From Erwinia sp. 198 (GTDB taxonomy: Bacteria > Pseudomonadota > Gammaproteobacteria > Enterobacterales > Enterobacteriaceae): a stretch of DNA of 64,000 bases. Under the pieces are notes generated by a model. The model was not told the DNA's origin and searched no databases. It saw only the letters and a list, made by a program, of their open reading frames with translations. Positions 54,762 through 63,924 of the stretch are shown here, piece after piece. The stretch covers positions 1 to 64,000 of the forward strand of contig NZ_RHUM01000011.1 of the NCBI RefSeq assembly GCF_003937915.1, in the 5' to 3' direction. The position numbers and the translations under genes are program-made. Every line of letters begins with the position of its first letter. The first letter of the stretch is position 1.

Positions 54762-57700
54762 TTATTTTGCGGCTTTAACTTCCGCGTATTTCTGATTTTC
54801 TGGTCGTATCCTGAACCAGATCGCATACATGGCAGGCAGGAATACCAGGGTGACGATGGTGCCGGCAAACGTTCCGCCAATCAGTGTGTAAGCCAGCGTT
54901 CCCCAGAAAACAGAATGCGTAAGCGGTATAAAGGCCAGGATGGCGGCCATTGCAGTCAGTAACACGGGGCGTGCACGCTGAACCGTTGCTTCAACGACTG
55001 ACTCAAAAGGTGTCAGCCCTTCACGTTCATTGTGATGAATCTGCCCTATCAGGATTAATGTGTTTCGCATCAAAATCCCCGACAATGCTATCAGTCCTAC
55101 CAGCGCATTAATCCCGAACGGCTGATTGAAAAGCAGTAGCGTTGGCACAACGCCAATCAACCCCAGTGGCGCAGTCAGAAATACCATTACCATCGCTGAC
55201 ATTGATCGCACCTGCAGAATGATGATCAGCAGCGTTATGGCAATCATAATCGGGAACAGCGGGGCCATTGCTTTAGTCGCTTTACCTGACTCCTCAATAG
55301 GCCCGCCCTGCTCGATGCGGTATCCGGCCGGAAGTTTCGCAATAACAGGCTGTAACTGTTTCAGAATTGCCGTAGAAACATCGGGAGGCTGCATGCTGTC
55401 TGCAATATCTCCCCTTACGGTAATGGTCGGGGTACGATCGCGACGCCGCAGCACCGGATCTTCCATTCTTACCTCAACATCGCCAATCTGAGACAGCGGA
55501 ACGCGCTGGCCTGAAGACCCGACCAGAGTAAATCCGGCTATTTTAGCAGGGTCGAGTCTGATATCGCCGGCTGCACGCCCCATCACCTGCACGGATCGGA
55601 TGTCTTCGCGAACGGCTGTAATGGGGACGCCGGAGAGCAGAAACTGGAGTTGCTGTGCAACAGCACTTGATGTCAGCCCTACTGCCTGAAGGCGATCCTG
55701 GTTCAGCGAAAAGTGAAGCGTCGGCACGCGCTGTCCCCAGTCTGTATTAACCGTCCTCATTTCGGGACTGGCCAGCATCACCGCCTCTACTTCGCCGGCT
55801 ATCTCACGCAGTTTATCCGGGTCAGGTCCCATAACCCGGTAAGCCACCGGATAAGGTGAGTACGGACCGAAAACCAGCTGCGTTACGCGAACACGAGCTT
55901 CCGGAGCCAGCCCGCTGGCTGCCGCTTCACGCAGCCGGTGTTTGAGGATATCGCGGTCATGCTGGCTGTCTGTCAGGACAACAATTTTCGCAAAGGACGG
56001 ATCGGGAAGCTCAGGCGCCATCGCCAGATAGAAGCGGGGCGATCCCTGCCCGATATAGGAGGTCACAATTTTTGCTTCTTTCTGCTTTTTCAGCCAGCCC
56101 TCTATTTTCGCCGTGGTCGCGCTGGTCTGTTCAATTGAGGTGCCATAAGGCATTTGAACCTCAATTAATACCTCCGGGCGGTCTGATGTCGGGAAGAATT
56201 GTTTTTTAACCAGCCCCATTCCGAGAATGGCCAGGGTAAAGACGGTGATAACCGTCCCGGCAACTATCCATTTTCGCGCAATAGCCCGGCTCAATAACCG
56301 GCGAAAACGGTTATAGCGCGGCGTATCGTAGATTGCGGCGTGTCCGCCTGACACCACTTTGATTTCTGGCAGCATTTTCACACCCAGATAAGGTGTGAAC
56401 ACAACCGCCACCACCCATGATGCGATCAGAGCAATACCCACAATCCAGAACATATTGCTGGTGTATTCACCGGCGGTAGATTGAGCGAAGCCGTTGGGCA
56501 TAAAGCCCACTACCGTAACCAGCGTCCCTGCCAGCATCGGGGCAGCAGTATGGCTCCATGCATAGGCTGAGGCTTTGATGCGATCGTAGCCCTCTTCCAT
56601 TTTTACCACCATCATCTCAATAGCAATGATGGCATCGTCTACCAGAAGCCCCAGCGCCAGAATCAGCGATCCCAGGGTTATACGGTCGAAGTTTTTACCG
56701 GATGCCTCCATGACCATAAAAACGACCGCCAGTGTCAGAGGTACCGCAGCGGCCACCACGACGCCTACACGCCAGCCCATGCTGACAAAGCAGACAACCA
56801 TGACCACAAGCAGCGCAACGAAGAATTTGAGCATAAATTCATCAACAGCAGCACTGATGTTGACCGACTGATCGGTGACTTTCGTCAGCGTCATTCCCAG
56901 CGGCATGGACGCGTTTATCCTGGCCGCTTCTGCATCCAGAGATTTTCCCAGTTCAAGTCCATTCCATCCTTCCCGCATGATAATGCCCAACAGCAGGGTC
57001 GGTTCTCCCTGATTGCGGATCATAAATGTCGCGGGATCCTCATATCCCCGTTCAACGGTGGCTATATCCGACAGTAGCAGTGTTCTGCCGTTAACAACGA
57101 CGGGCGTTTTGCGGATCTGTTCCAGTTTGTTAAAAGCACCGTCAAGGCGGATAAACACTTGAGGCCCGTGGGTGTCAATTGAGCCCGCTGGCGTCAGGAG
57201 GTTCTGGTTGTTCAGTGCAGAAAATATGTCCTGAGGCGAAATTCCCAGCGTGGCCAGCCGGTCATGGGCAAAAGAGATAAAGATGCGTTCAGTCTGCTCG
57301 CCAATAATATTGATCTTTTTCACGCCCGGCACATGAAGAAGTCGCTGGCGCAGCGATTCTGCATCACGCACCAGCAAACGCTGAGGCTCGCCTTTTGCCT
57401 TGAGAGCAAACAGGGAAAACGTGACATCCGAAAATTCGTCATTGACCATAGGTCCAATGACGCCTGCGGGCAGGTTTTTAGCCTCATCCCCCAGCTTTTT
57501 CCGCGCCTGATAGAATTCTTCCTGCACCTGTGAGGGGGGAGTACTATCCTGCAGTGACAGCATGGTGAATGCCATTCCCGGGCGGGTATAAGTTTCCGTC
57601 CGGTCGTACCATTTCAGCTCCTGCAGACGCTTTTCCAGCGGTTCAGCAACCTGATCCTGCATTTCCTGTGCCGTCGCACCCGGCCATGCGGTGATGACCG

Positions 57701-57851
57701 TCATCTGTTTAACGGTAAACGGCGGATCCTCGGCCCGACCCAGCTCAAAAAAAGACAGGATGCCCGCAACCGTGATCAGGATGATCAGGAACAACGTAAT
57801 CGAGTGTTCACGGACGGCGAGCGCAGAGAGATTAAAACGGGGGTTACTCAT
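54762..57851 (-). CDS. RND efflux permease (system 2)
   Basis: Inner-membrane proton-driven exporter, 1029 residues, twelve helices in two repeats. TM4 carries LALGLLVDDAIIAIEMMVVK with the proton-relay Asp pair. Near the end are LSGILMRNTLILIGQIHHNE and AFIPLTHSVFWGTLAYTLIG. MSNPRFNLSALAVRE at 57851 is the family start; the frame extends further but overlaps the adaptor gene. It overlaps the adaptor gene by 8 bp. With the adaptor (57844), channel (59739) and TetR regulator (59035) it forms a complete tripartite system. It is related to, but clearly distinct from, the permease at 29423. Confidence 0.93.
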   Translation of the reverse strand: MSNPRFNLSALAVREHSITLFLIILITVAGILSFFELGRAEDPPFTVKQMTVITAWPGATAQEMQDQVAEPLEKRLQELKWYDRTETYTRPGMAFTMLSLQDSTPPSQVQEEFYQARKKLGDEAKNLPAGVIGPMVNDEFSDVTFSLFALKAKGEPQRLLVRDAESLRQRLLHVPGVKKINIIGEQTERIFISFAHDRLATLGISPQDIFSALNNQNLLTPAGSIDTHGPQVFIRLDGAFNKLEQIRKTPVVVNGRTLLLSDIATVERGYEDPATFMIRNQGEPTLLLGIIMREGWNGLELGKSLDAEAARINASMPLGMTLTKVTDQSVNISAAVDEFMLKFFVALLVVMVVCFVSMGWRVGVVVAAAVPLTLAVVFMVMEASGKNFDRITLGSLILALGLLVDDAIIAIEMMVVKMEEGYDRIKASAYAWSHTAAPMLAGTLVTVVGFMPNGFAQSTAGEYTSNMFWIVGIALIASWVVAVVFTPYLGVKMLPEIKVVSGGHAAIYDTPRYNRFRRLLSRAIARKWIVAGTVITVFTLAILGMGLVKKQFFPTSDRPEVLIEVQMPYGTSIEQTSATTAKIEGWLKKQKEAKIVTSYIGQGSPRFYLAMAPELPDPSFAKIVVLTDSQHDRDILKHRLREAAASGLAPEARVRVTQLVFGPYSPYPVAYRVMGPDPDKLREIAGEVEAVMLASPEMRTVNTDWGQRVPTLHFSLNQDRLQAVGLTSSAVAQQLQFLLSGVPITAVREDIRSVQVMGRAAGDIRLDPAKIAGFTLVGSSGQRVPLSQIGDVEVRMEDPVLRRRDRTPTITVRGDIADSMQPPDVSTAILKQLQPVIAKLPAGYRIEQGGPIEESGKATKAMAPLFPIMIAITLLIIILQVRSMSAMVMVFLTAPLGLIGVVPTLLLFNQPFGINALVGLIALSGILMRNTLILIGQIHHNEREGLTPFESVVEATVQRARPVLLTAMAAILAFIPLTHSVFWGTLAYTLIGGTFAGTIVTLVFLPAMYAIWFRIRPENQKYAEVKAAK

Positions 57852-58959
57852 GCGGCTGGCCTCCGGCAATGCTGCCATCGCCCTGGCGCGCCACGCGGAC
57901 AGTTTCACCGTCATGCAGCAGATGAGCACCAAGCGCAACCACTTCCTCGCCGGCACTGAGTCCGCTGGTGACTTTAGCCTTGTCGTCACTGACGCCTTCT
58001 ACCTGCACAGCCCGCCAGGCTACTCGTGCAGGCTGACCGGTAATCACCCATACCCCGGCGCCTTTACCCGGGTCAAAGAGTGCGGCTATCGGTACTTCCA
58101 ACACTTTGCGGGTAGCTTTTCCGTCAGCGATGTGCAGCGTGACGGTAGCACCCAGTGGCGCACTGGCCAGATCGCCCTCCAGCACATATCGCGCTTCAAA
58201 AGTACGCGTCAAAGAATCGGCTGCATCAGAAAGCACGCGAAGCCGGACACTGACGGACTGGTTTTTATCGCCATACAACGTTGCTTCAGCCTGACTTCCG
58301 GGTGCCGGCCTGAGCGTTTCAGGCAGCTGAACAAGCGCCTCGCGCTGTCCAGCCCGGGCCAGCCTGATCACCGGCTGGCCTGCGCTGACCACCTGACCCG
58401 GCTCAGCGAGCGTTTCCATAACGACGCCATCAGCATCAGCCAGCAGGACAGCATAGCCTTTTGCATTCTGCGCCACGTCAGCCTGCGCCTGCGCAGCGCT
58501 GAGGTCGGCTTTTGCAGTATCCGCGGCGGCCTTGATCCCATCATAAGCCGAGGCTGAAACGGCGCCTGCTGCCACCAGACCCCGATAACGTGCCTCATCC
58601 AGAGAAGTTTGCCTGGCGCGGGCGCGCGCAGCACTAACAGCCTGCTGCTGAGCCTGGGCCTGGAGGCCAAGATCGACAGGATCGAGGCGCATCAGCGGCT
58701 GTCCACGTTTAACCGTCTGACCCGTATCTACGAGCCGCTCCAGGATTTTACCCTGCACCCTGAATCCAAGGTCGCTTTGTGTGCGTGCAACAACCACGCC
58801 GGTGAAGGAGCGTACAGCATTATCAGCATCGGCCACGTTTACAGCCCTTACCAGTGGCGGCTGCGTGCGCGGGTCATCGGTGCCGGAGTTATCGCCGCAG
58901 GCCACCAGAGCTAACGGCAACAGGCAGACAGCTATATTGACAGGTTTGATCCTGAGCAT
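57844..58959 (-). CDS. RND periplasmic adaptor (membrane fusion protein, system 2)
   Basis: Lipoprotein adaptor of 371 residues (lipobox LVACG, Cys at residue 21). The lipoyl halves are GKILERLVDTGQTVKRGQPL and DADGVVMETLAEPGQVVSAG, separated by an Ala/Gln-rich alpha-hairpin; barrel and proximal domains follow. It is the first gene after the TetR stop, on the same strand, with a predicted promoter (TTGACA on the minus strand near 59023) embedded in an operator-like dyad. Works with the permease at 54762. Confidence 0.92.
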   Translation of the reverse strand: MLRIKPVNIAVCLLPLALVACGDNSGTDDPRTQPPLVRAVNVADADNAVRSFTGVVVARTQSDLGFRVQGKILERLVDTGQTVKRGQPLMRLDPVDLGLQAQAQQQAVSAARARARQTSLDEARYRGLVAAGAVSASAYDGIKAAADTAKADLSAAQAQADVAQNAKGYAVLLADADGVVMETLAEPGQVVSAGQPVIRLARAGQREALVQLPETLRPAPGSQAEATLYGDKNQSVSVRLRVLSDAADSLTRTFEARYVLEGDLASAPLGATVTLHIADGKATRKVLEVPIAALFDPGKGAGVWVITGQPARVAWRAVQVEGVSDDKAKVTSGLSAGEEVVALGAHLLHDGETVRVARQGDGSIAGGQPHE

Positions 58960-59006
58960 GGGTTACCTGATTACAGTGAAAAGAAAGTAACCGCATTCTT
59001 ATACCT

Positions 59007-59031
59007 GTGACCAAAGTTGTCAATAGTCACA
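59007..59031. promoter_or_regulatory. Candidate TetR operator at the adaptor-permease promoter
   Basis: GTGACCA-N11-AGTCACA, a 25-bp near-palindrome, identical in both arms and spacing to the site at 59688-59712. It overlaps a TTGACA -35-like box for the adaptor gene. Confidence 0.75.
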
Positions 59032-59034
59032 ATG

Positions 59035-59649
59035 TCAGGGTGCCAGACTTCGTAATATGAGCGATGAAAGAAGAACTGCAGCGGACTCGGCTGTTTCAAG
59101 GTTGTACTGAAGCTGAACCGGGATGATGTAAGGCCTCATGACAAGAAACACCGCTTTTGTAGCCTCATCAAGAGGCGTTTTTCGTTCAAATTCTCCGGCG
59201 CTCCGCCCTTCAAGAATAATACTTTCAATGACTTGCCTGAGACGCTCCTCATGCTGAGCTGCCGATGGCCATTTATCCCGGGCTGCGACGAAAGCCATGT
59301 CATAAAGCTTGCGGTCGTGAAAGAACAGCTCGCTTCCGGACTGCGTCAACGCCTTCAGCATCTGCCTCATTTTTTCAGAAGCCGTCGGGGAACTGCCAAT
59401 AGCTGAGTTGACAATGTCCATGATCATATGCAGGCGTTTAGAGCAGATCTCCTCGCCAATTGCCTGTTTAGAATGAAAAAATTTGTATATGTATGCCTTA
59501 GAGAACCCTATCGACTTTGCCAGATCGGATACGGTGGTTTTCTCATAACCAAAATGGGCAAAATGTTCTGTTGCGGCGGCAACCACCTGGTCACGGATAG
59601 TTTGTTCTGCAGACCCCCTGCCGGGGTAAGTGGTGATTTGTTTGTTCAT
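59035..59649 (-). CDS. TetR-family repressor of efflux system 2
   Basis: Repressor of 204 residues. The N-terminal helix-turn-helix is at ~30-60 (HFGYEKTTVSDLAKSIGFSK, AYIYKFFHSKQAI), and the C-terminal ligand/dimer domain belongs to the group with DKWPSAAQHEERLRQVIESI, as in MexZ-distant or AcrR-like proteins. It lies between the adaptor/permease operon (same strand, 75 bp upstream of the adaptor start) and the divergent channel gene (89 bp). The same dyad occurs in both flanking gaps, so it should repress both units and itself. The inducer is unknown. Confidence 0.92.
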   Translation of the reverse strand: MNKQITTYPGRGSAEQTIRDQVVAAATEHFAHFGYEKTTVSDLAKSIGFSKAYIYKFFHSKQAIGEEICSKRLHMIMDIVNSAIGSSPTASEKMRQMLKALTQSGSELFFHDRKLYDMAFVAARDKWPSAAQHEERLRQVIESIILEGRSAGEFERKTPLDEATKAVFLVMRPYIIPVQLQYNLETAESAAVLLSSLILRSLAP

Positions 59650-59687
59650 ATTTCCAGCTTAGCGTAGCAGTCGGCGATTGACAACGA

Positions 59688-59712
59688 GTGACCATTTGGT
59701 AATTTAGTCACA
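59688..59712. promoter_or_regulatory. Candidate TetR operator at the outer-membrane channel promoter
   Basis: GTGACCA-N11-AGTCACA, same arms and spacing as at 59007. On the plus strand a TTGACA (59678-59683) precedes it, so the dyad would lie across the spacer and -10 region of the channel-gene promoter, and repression by steric block is expected. Confidence 0.75.
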
Positions 59713-59738
59713 CTTTAAGCGCGTCTCAAGGAATCTTC

Positions 59739-61196
59739 ATGCTTCCCCTACGTCCCTTTGCTCTGATGATAAGCATTAGTTCGGTAGCGGGCTGTGCCGT
59801 CGGACCGGATTATCATCGACCGGATGCACCGCTTGCAGAACGCTACATCACAAATTCTGTCGTTTTGCAGAGAAGCGCTTTCCGCCCCGCCAGTTTTACA
59901 GTGTGGTGGGAAGGATTCAACGATCCGCTTTTAAGCAAGCTCGTGACAGACGCGCTGGCGCAGAATCTCGACCTCGCGCAGGCTACCGCCCGCATAACAC
60001 AGTCAGGCGCCGGACTGGAGGCAGCCACAGCAGCACTTTTGCCATCAGCAAATGTCAGCGGCCAGGCGGGTCGGGCATATCAGTCAACCGAAACCCCGCT
60101 GGGACAGGTCCTTAGCACCACGCCGGATTTCAATCGATATGGCAACAGCTATGAAACCGATCTTAATGCGGGCTGGGAGATGGATATTTTTGGTGGCCTG
60201 CGTCGCGGCCGCGAGGCGGCTCTTGCTGACTATCAGGCTTCTGAAATGGGGATGATTGCTACCCGCCTTGCAGTGGCCGCCCGGACTGCCGATATCTATA
60301 TCACCCTGCGCGGGTTACAAACCCGGCTGGACATTGCTGAGAAACAGATCCGGACGCAACAGGCGCTGCTGGAAAAGGTAGAACTTCTTCAGACAAAAGG
60401 GCTGGCTCGCGGGTATCAGGTCCGTCAGGCCGAAGGAGCTCTTGCGCAGGTGCAGGCAACCGTTCCTGTTCTCCATACAGGGCTTGATGCCGCAATGAAT
60501 GCGTTAGACGTTATGCTTGGCACACCTCCGGGTACTCATCGTAAGCAATTAGCGTTGCCAGGAGCCATTCCTCAGGCCCCACCAATAGGCTCTACAGGAA
60601 CGCCTGCCGATCTCTTACGCCGCAGACCGGACATTATCCTGGCAGAGCGCAATCTCGCGGCCGCAAATGCGCGTATCGGCGTAGCTGTGGGCGAGTTTTA
60701 TCCGAAGTTTTCCCTCAGTGCCCTACTCGGCAGCGCAACGTCTGTATCGGGTGGAAACCTTTTCTCGGGCGGAGCCAGTCAGGCAGCAGGCGTGATGGGG
60801 CTGCGCTGGCGGCTGTTCGATTTCGGCCGTATTAACGCGCAGATAGATCAGGCTAAGGGGCAGGAAGCCGAAGCTCTTGCTGCTTATCGCCTGTCAGTAT
60901 TGCGTGCGAGTGAGGACGTTGAAAACGCTTTTTCGACGTTAATCAACAGTGAAATACAGGCGGAAACGCTGACGAGTGAAGTTACCGCCCTGTCCGGTGC
61001 CCGTGAGTCGTCTTTTATCGCCTGGAAAAAGGGTGCTGCAAGCCTGATCGATGTTTTACACGATGATGAGAATCTTTTGCAGGCTGCAGACGCAAGAGCG
61101 CAGGCCCGGACCGAAAACGCGCGCGCAGCGGTAGCCGCTTTTCGCGCACTTGGCGGAGGCTGGCAGCCACCTGAGATTAGCGCTGATAAAACTTAA
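59739..61196 (+). CDS. NodT-family outer-membrane efflux channel
   Basis: TolC-like lipoprotein channel of 485 residues. A signal peptide ends in a lipobox (SSVAGC, Cys19), followed by AVGPDYHRPDAPL, the usual NodT opening. Two repeated coiled-coil/beta segments follow, with WEMDIFGGLRRGREAALADY and GLRWRLFDFGRINAQIDQAK as signature strands, and DLLRRRPDIILAERNLAAAN between them. An AAGGA site precedes the ATG. It is divergent from the TetR gene and completes RND system 2. It may also serve the channel-less system 1. Confidence 0.94.
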   Translation: MLPLRPFALMISISSVAGCAVGPDYHRPDAPLAERYITNSVVLQRSAFRPASFTVWWEGFNDPLLSKLVTDALAQNLDLAQATARITQSGAGLEAATAALLPSANVSGQAGRAYQSTETPLGQVLSTTPDFNRYGNSYETDLNAGWEMDIFGGLRRGREAALADYQASEMGMIATRLAVAARTADIYITLRGLQTRLDIAEKQIRTQQALLEKVELLQTKGLARGYQVRQAEGALAQVQATVPVLHTGLDAAMNALDVMLGTPPGTHRKQLALPGAIPQAPPIGSTGTPADLLRRRPDIILAERNLAAANARIGVAVGEFYPKFSLSALLGSATSVSGGNLFSGGASQAAGVMGLRWRLFDFGRINAQIDQAKGQEAEALAAYRLSVLRASEDVENAFSTLINSEIQAETLTSEVTALSGARESSFIAWKKGAASLIDVLHDDENLLQAADARAQARTENARAAVAAFRALGGGWQPPEISADKT

Positions 61197-61295
61197 TAGT
61201 TTCAGGGATCTTGATCCGGTTATGTCCGCCTTAAAGACACAACCTTTTGTCACCACTGAAGCAAAGCTGTTTGTGGCCTGAAGCCCGGAGGATAT

Positions 61296-61781
61296 ATGAG
61301 CAGGACAGGATTCATAGGACTCAATGGTTTGTCTGAAAGCATAATAACGGCAATTTTTCGTACCGTGCCTGAAATGCAGGTATTCCTTTACCCCTTTGAC
61401 TGCGATCGGGTTCAAAAACTTGCAACGGCATATCCCTGCTGGACGCTGGATGACTGCCAGTCTGTTTCAGACGAATCAGAGATTATTATCCTCAGCACGC
61501 CTCTCATCGACCTGGATTCTATCGCGAAAAGCATGAAACTTCGTAATACGCATACCGTTGTTTCGCTGATCCCGGACGCGTCGGTTCAGCAATTACGTCT
61601 CTTTTTTCCTCATGCAGATTGCGTGAGAATGACGATGATTAGCCATGGAAAAAATATTAAACCGATGATGATTCTCACTGGCAACAATCAGAAACTTGAG
61701 CATTTTCTTTGTCAGGCAGAATTCCTTTTTACAGCAATAAGCGAAAATCAGTTCAATTTGATACTTACCTTGACGGGTTAA
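61296..61781 (+). CDS. Truncated P5C reductase-like (ProC family) protein
   Basis: A 161-residue frame with a good GGAGG site. It reads like the NAD(P)-binding half of pyrroline-5-carboxylate reductase: GFIGLNGLSESIITAI for the Rossmann loop, SDESEIIILSTPLIDLDSIA for the dinucleotide-binding strand, and NTHTVVSLIPDASVQQLRLF. The all-helical C-terminal dimerisation domain that ProC needs is missing, and the frame simply ends at a TAA. Either a remnant of a longer gene or a stand-alone Rossmann protein of another function. I would not call it a functional P5C reductase. No neighbour explains it. Confidence 0.55.
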   Translation: MSRTGFIGLNGLSESIITAIFRTVPEMQVFLYPFDCDRVQKLATAYPCWTLDDCQSVSDESEIIILSTPLIDLDSIAKSMKLRNTHTVVSLIPDASVQQLRLFFPHADCVRMTMISHGKNIKPMMILTGNNQKLEHFLCQAEFLFTAISENQFNLILTLTG

Positions 61782-61907
61782 ATCCGCAACAAATCTTAAG
61801 CAGTTAAATCAATTTAAAATCCTCAGGCAGAACATAGCCATCAGAGAGCTTCTGATTTGCCGGGGATTAACCGCTGTTGTATTAAAATCAATCCTGGAGA
61901 CATTACT

Positions 61908-62693
61908 ATGAAAAATACAGGTGCTGGATGGGTACTGATTACCGGAGCCTCCGGGGGATTTGGCGAAGAATTTGCCCGCCAGTTCGCAGCTCAGGGAAGG
62001 CCGACCATTCTGGTAGCAAGGCGGCTTGATAAACTTGACTCCCTGGCTCAGGAAATACGTGAGCGTTACAAAACTGACGTCATTGTTGAGCAGGTTGATC
62101 TTGCCGTCATGGACGCAGTCAGCGATCTTCACAGACGCCTGAAGGCACGGGATATTCAGGTTGAAACACTGGTAAATAATGCGGGCTACGGACTACAGGG
62201 GCCTTTTCTTGATCGTTCTCTCGCTGAAACGCTGGAAATGATTAATCTCGACATCGCCAGTCTGACCGCGGTCACCCGGCTTTTTGCAGAGGATATGAAG
62301 CACGCCGGGAAAGGCCGTATTCTTATGGTTGCAAGCCTGTTGTCTTATCAGGGCGTGAAAAATTTTTCAGTTTACTCAGCAGCAAAATCTTACGTGCTGA
62401 GATTCTCTGATGCCCTTCACCGCGAATTAAAATCTGAGGGCATAACCGTCACAGCCCTGTGTCCGGGTATGTCTGACACAGGGTTTGCTGAAGCCGCTCA
62501 GCAAAAGCTTACTCCCATGCTGAAAAGAGTCATGATGAAGCCAGCCCCCGTCGTTAAAGTGGGTATTCGTGCGCTAGAGAGCGGTAAGATGAGCGTTATC
62601 CCTGGCATCGGAAATAAGGCTATTGCTTTTATGACGTGGGCTACGCCACGATGGCTTCATCAGTCGGTCATGTCATATGTAATGGGTGTGTAA
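61908..62693 (+). CDS. Short-chain dehydrogenase/reductase (DltE/YqjQ-like)
   Basis: Oxidoreductase of 261 residues. Cofactor motif VLITGASGGFGEEFARQFA, structural motif VETLVNNAGYGLQGPFLDRS, catalytic Ser in VASLLSYQGV, Tyr-x3-Lys in SVYSAAKSYVLRF, and CPGMSDTGFAEAA after the active site. This is the SDR group with a hydrophobic tail (IAFMTWATPRWLHQSVMSYV), often membrane-associated and of unknown substrate. The ATG at 61908 has a GGAG site; the longer frame from 61857 is unlikely. Confidence 0.9.
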   Translation: MKNTGAGWVLITGASGGFGEEFARQFAAQGRPTILVARRLDKLDSLAQEIRERYKTDVIVEQVDLAVMDAVSDLHRRLKARDIQVETLVNNAGYGLQGPFLDRSLAETLEMINLDIASLTAVTRLFAEDMKHAGKGRILMVASLLSYQGVKNFSVYSAAKSYVLRFSDALHRELKSEGITVTALCPGMSDTGFAEAAQQKLTPMLKRVMMKPAPVVKVGIRALESGKMSVIPGIGNKAIAFMTWATPRWLHQSVMSYVMGV

Positions 62694-62789
62694 GATATAT
62701 CAATCAAGAATTCGTTGCTGGCTTTTTATAAGTAAACAATACCCTCAGGATTTTTCCTGCAGCGGCAAGGCTGGACAGAGGGGGCGCTT

Positions 62790-63860
62790 TCACAATTTTT
62801 CCACCAGCGTTTTTAACCGGGCAATCACAGCCCCCTTCTCATCCTCGTTTTCCCGGCCGCAAGGCCAGGTTGACTGCCGGACAATTAAACGCGTTGGCAA
62901 CAGCTCACGGATACGCATCTGTGGTGCGGACATCTTCTGCACTAACAGCTCGACGGCTTTTTTACCTAACTTATCGAAATCCTGCGCAACGGTTGTTAAC
63001 GGCGGCTGGAAATAGAGGCTGTCCGCCGTATCGTCATAGCCGGTAACGGAGACCGCCCGGCTGCCGGTGCGATTGAGCTGTGCCAGTGCGCTCAGCACGC
63101 CGAGTGCCATTTGATCGTTCGCGACGACGATCGCGCTAATCCGCGGCTGCTGATGCAACAGCTCAAAGGCTTTGTGCCAGCCGCTGGCCGCACTCCAGTC
63201 GCCAAAAACCGTCACCGCGTTGCTCACCCCAAGCCGGTGCAAAGCTTCGCGCCAGCTGCTTAATCGCATTCGCGCCGAGACGGAACTCTCTGGCCCGGCA
63301 AGCAGACCGAACTCCCGATGCCCCAGCGTCCAGAGATGGTTGACGCAGGCACCACAGCCGTCCAGATGATTAAACCGCACCGAGCAAACATCGGTTTCCG
63401 GCGAAATATCTAAAAACAGACAGCTAATATCCGGGTTCTCACTGACCAACTTTTCCGCCAGGCTGCTCTCCAGAGGAAGGTTGATGATGGCACCACGGAT
63501 ATTCTGCGCGCGAAACTCATGCAGCCGCGCCTGAAGAGAAGCGTAATCGGCCGTTACCGGCATGGCGATAGCAACCTCCAGCTGATGTGCGCCCGCGTGA
63601 CTCTTTATCGCGGCGGCGATTTGCGAAGGAGCATGCAGCGTTAACGACGCGGTAATCAGCCCGACCGACGGCGCCGATTTCCCCGCCAGCAACTGTGCCG
63701 AACGGTTAGGCACGTAGTGCAACGCCTGCATGGCGTGGATGACTTTATCGCGGGTTCGTTCAGAAACCACATCAGGCCTGTTCAACACGCGCGAAACCGT
63801 CTGTTGTGATACTCCGGCCTCACGAGCCACATCTTCCAGGGTTGCCATACGCCGCTGCAT
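62790..63860 (-). CDS. LacI-family repressor closely resembling LacI
   Basis: DNA-binding repressor of 356 residues. The N-terminal helix-turn-helix is MATLEDVAREAGVSQQTVSR, then VLNRPDVVSERTRDKV and the hinge NRSAQLLAGK. The core shares several segments with E. coli LacI: ASLTLHAPSQIAAAIKS, LLAGPESSVSARMRL, VANDQMALGVLSAL and YDDTADS, plus PPLTTVAQDF. These include sugar-pocket and inducer-contact regions, so a beta-galactoside-type effector is likely (inference). The ATG at 63860 has GGAG six bases upstream and is preferred to 63848 and 63881. Genes it controls are probably beyond the right edge, divergent from it. Confidence 0.9.
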   Translation of the reverse strand: MQRRMATLEDVAREAGVSQQTVSRVLNRPDVVSERTRDKVIHAMQALHYVPNRSAQLLAGKSAPSVGLITASLTLHAPSQIAAAIKSHAGAHQLEVAIAMPVTADYASLQARLHEFRAQNIRGAIINLPLESSLAEKLVSENPDISCLFLDISPETDVCSVRFNHLDGCGACVNHLWTLGHREFGLLAGPESSVSARMRLSSWREALHRLGVSNAVTVFGDWSAASGWHKAFELLHQQPRISAIVVANDQMALGVLSALAQLNRTGSRAVSVTGYDDTADSLYFQPPLTTVAQDFDKLGKKAVELLVQKMSAPQMRIRELLPTRLIVRQSTWPCGRENEDEKGAVIARLKTLVEKL

Positions 63861-63888
63861 CGTCCTCTCCGTTGTCCTCATACCTGAA

Positions 63889-63924
63889 TGTCGTACGCTA
63901 ACATTTACTGTCTAAAATACGACA
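63889..63924. promoter_or_regulatory. Inverted repeat upstream of the LacI-type gene
   Basis: TGTCGTA (63889-63895) and TACGACA (63918-63924) are perfect inverted arms separated by 22 bp, just upstream of the repressor start and in a region that should hold divergent promoters. Arm spacing is wide for one LacI dimer, so each arm could be a half-site of separate operators. Positional inference only. Confidence 0.4.
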
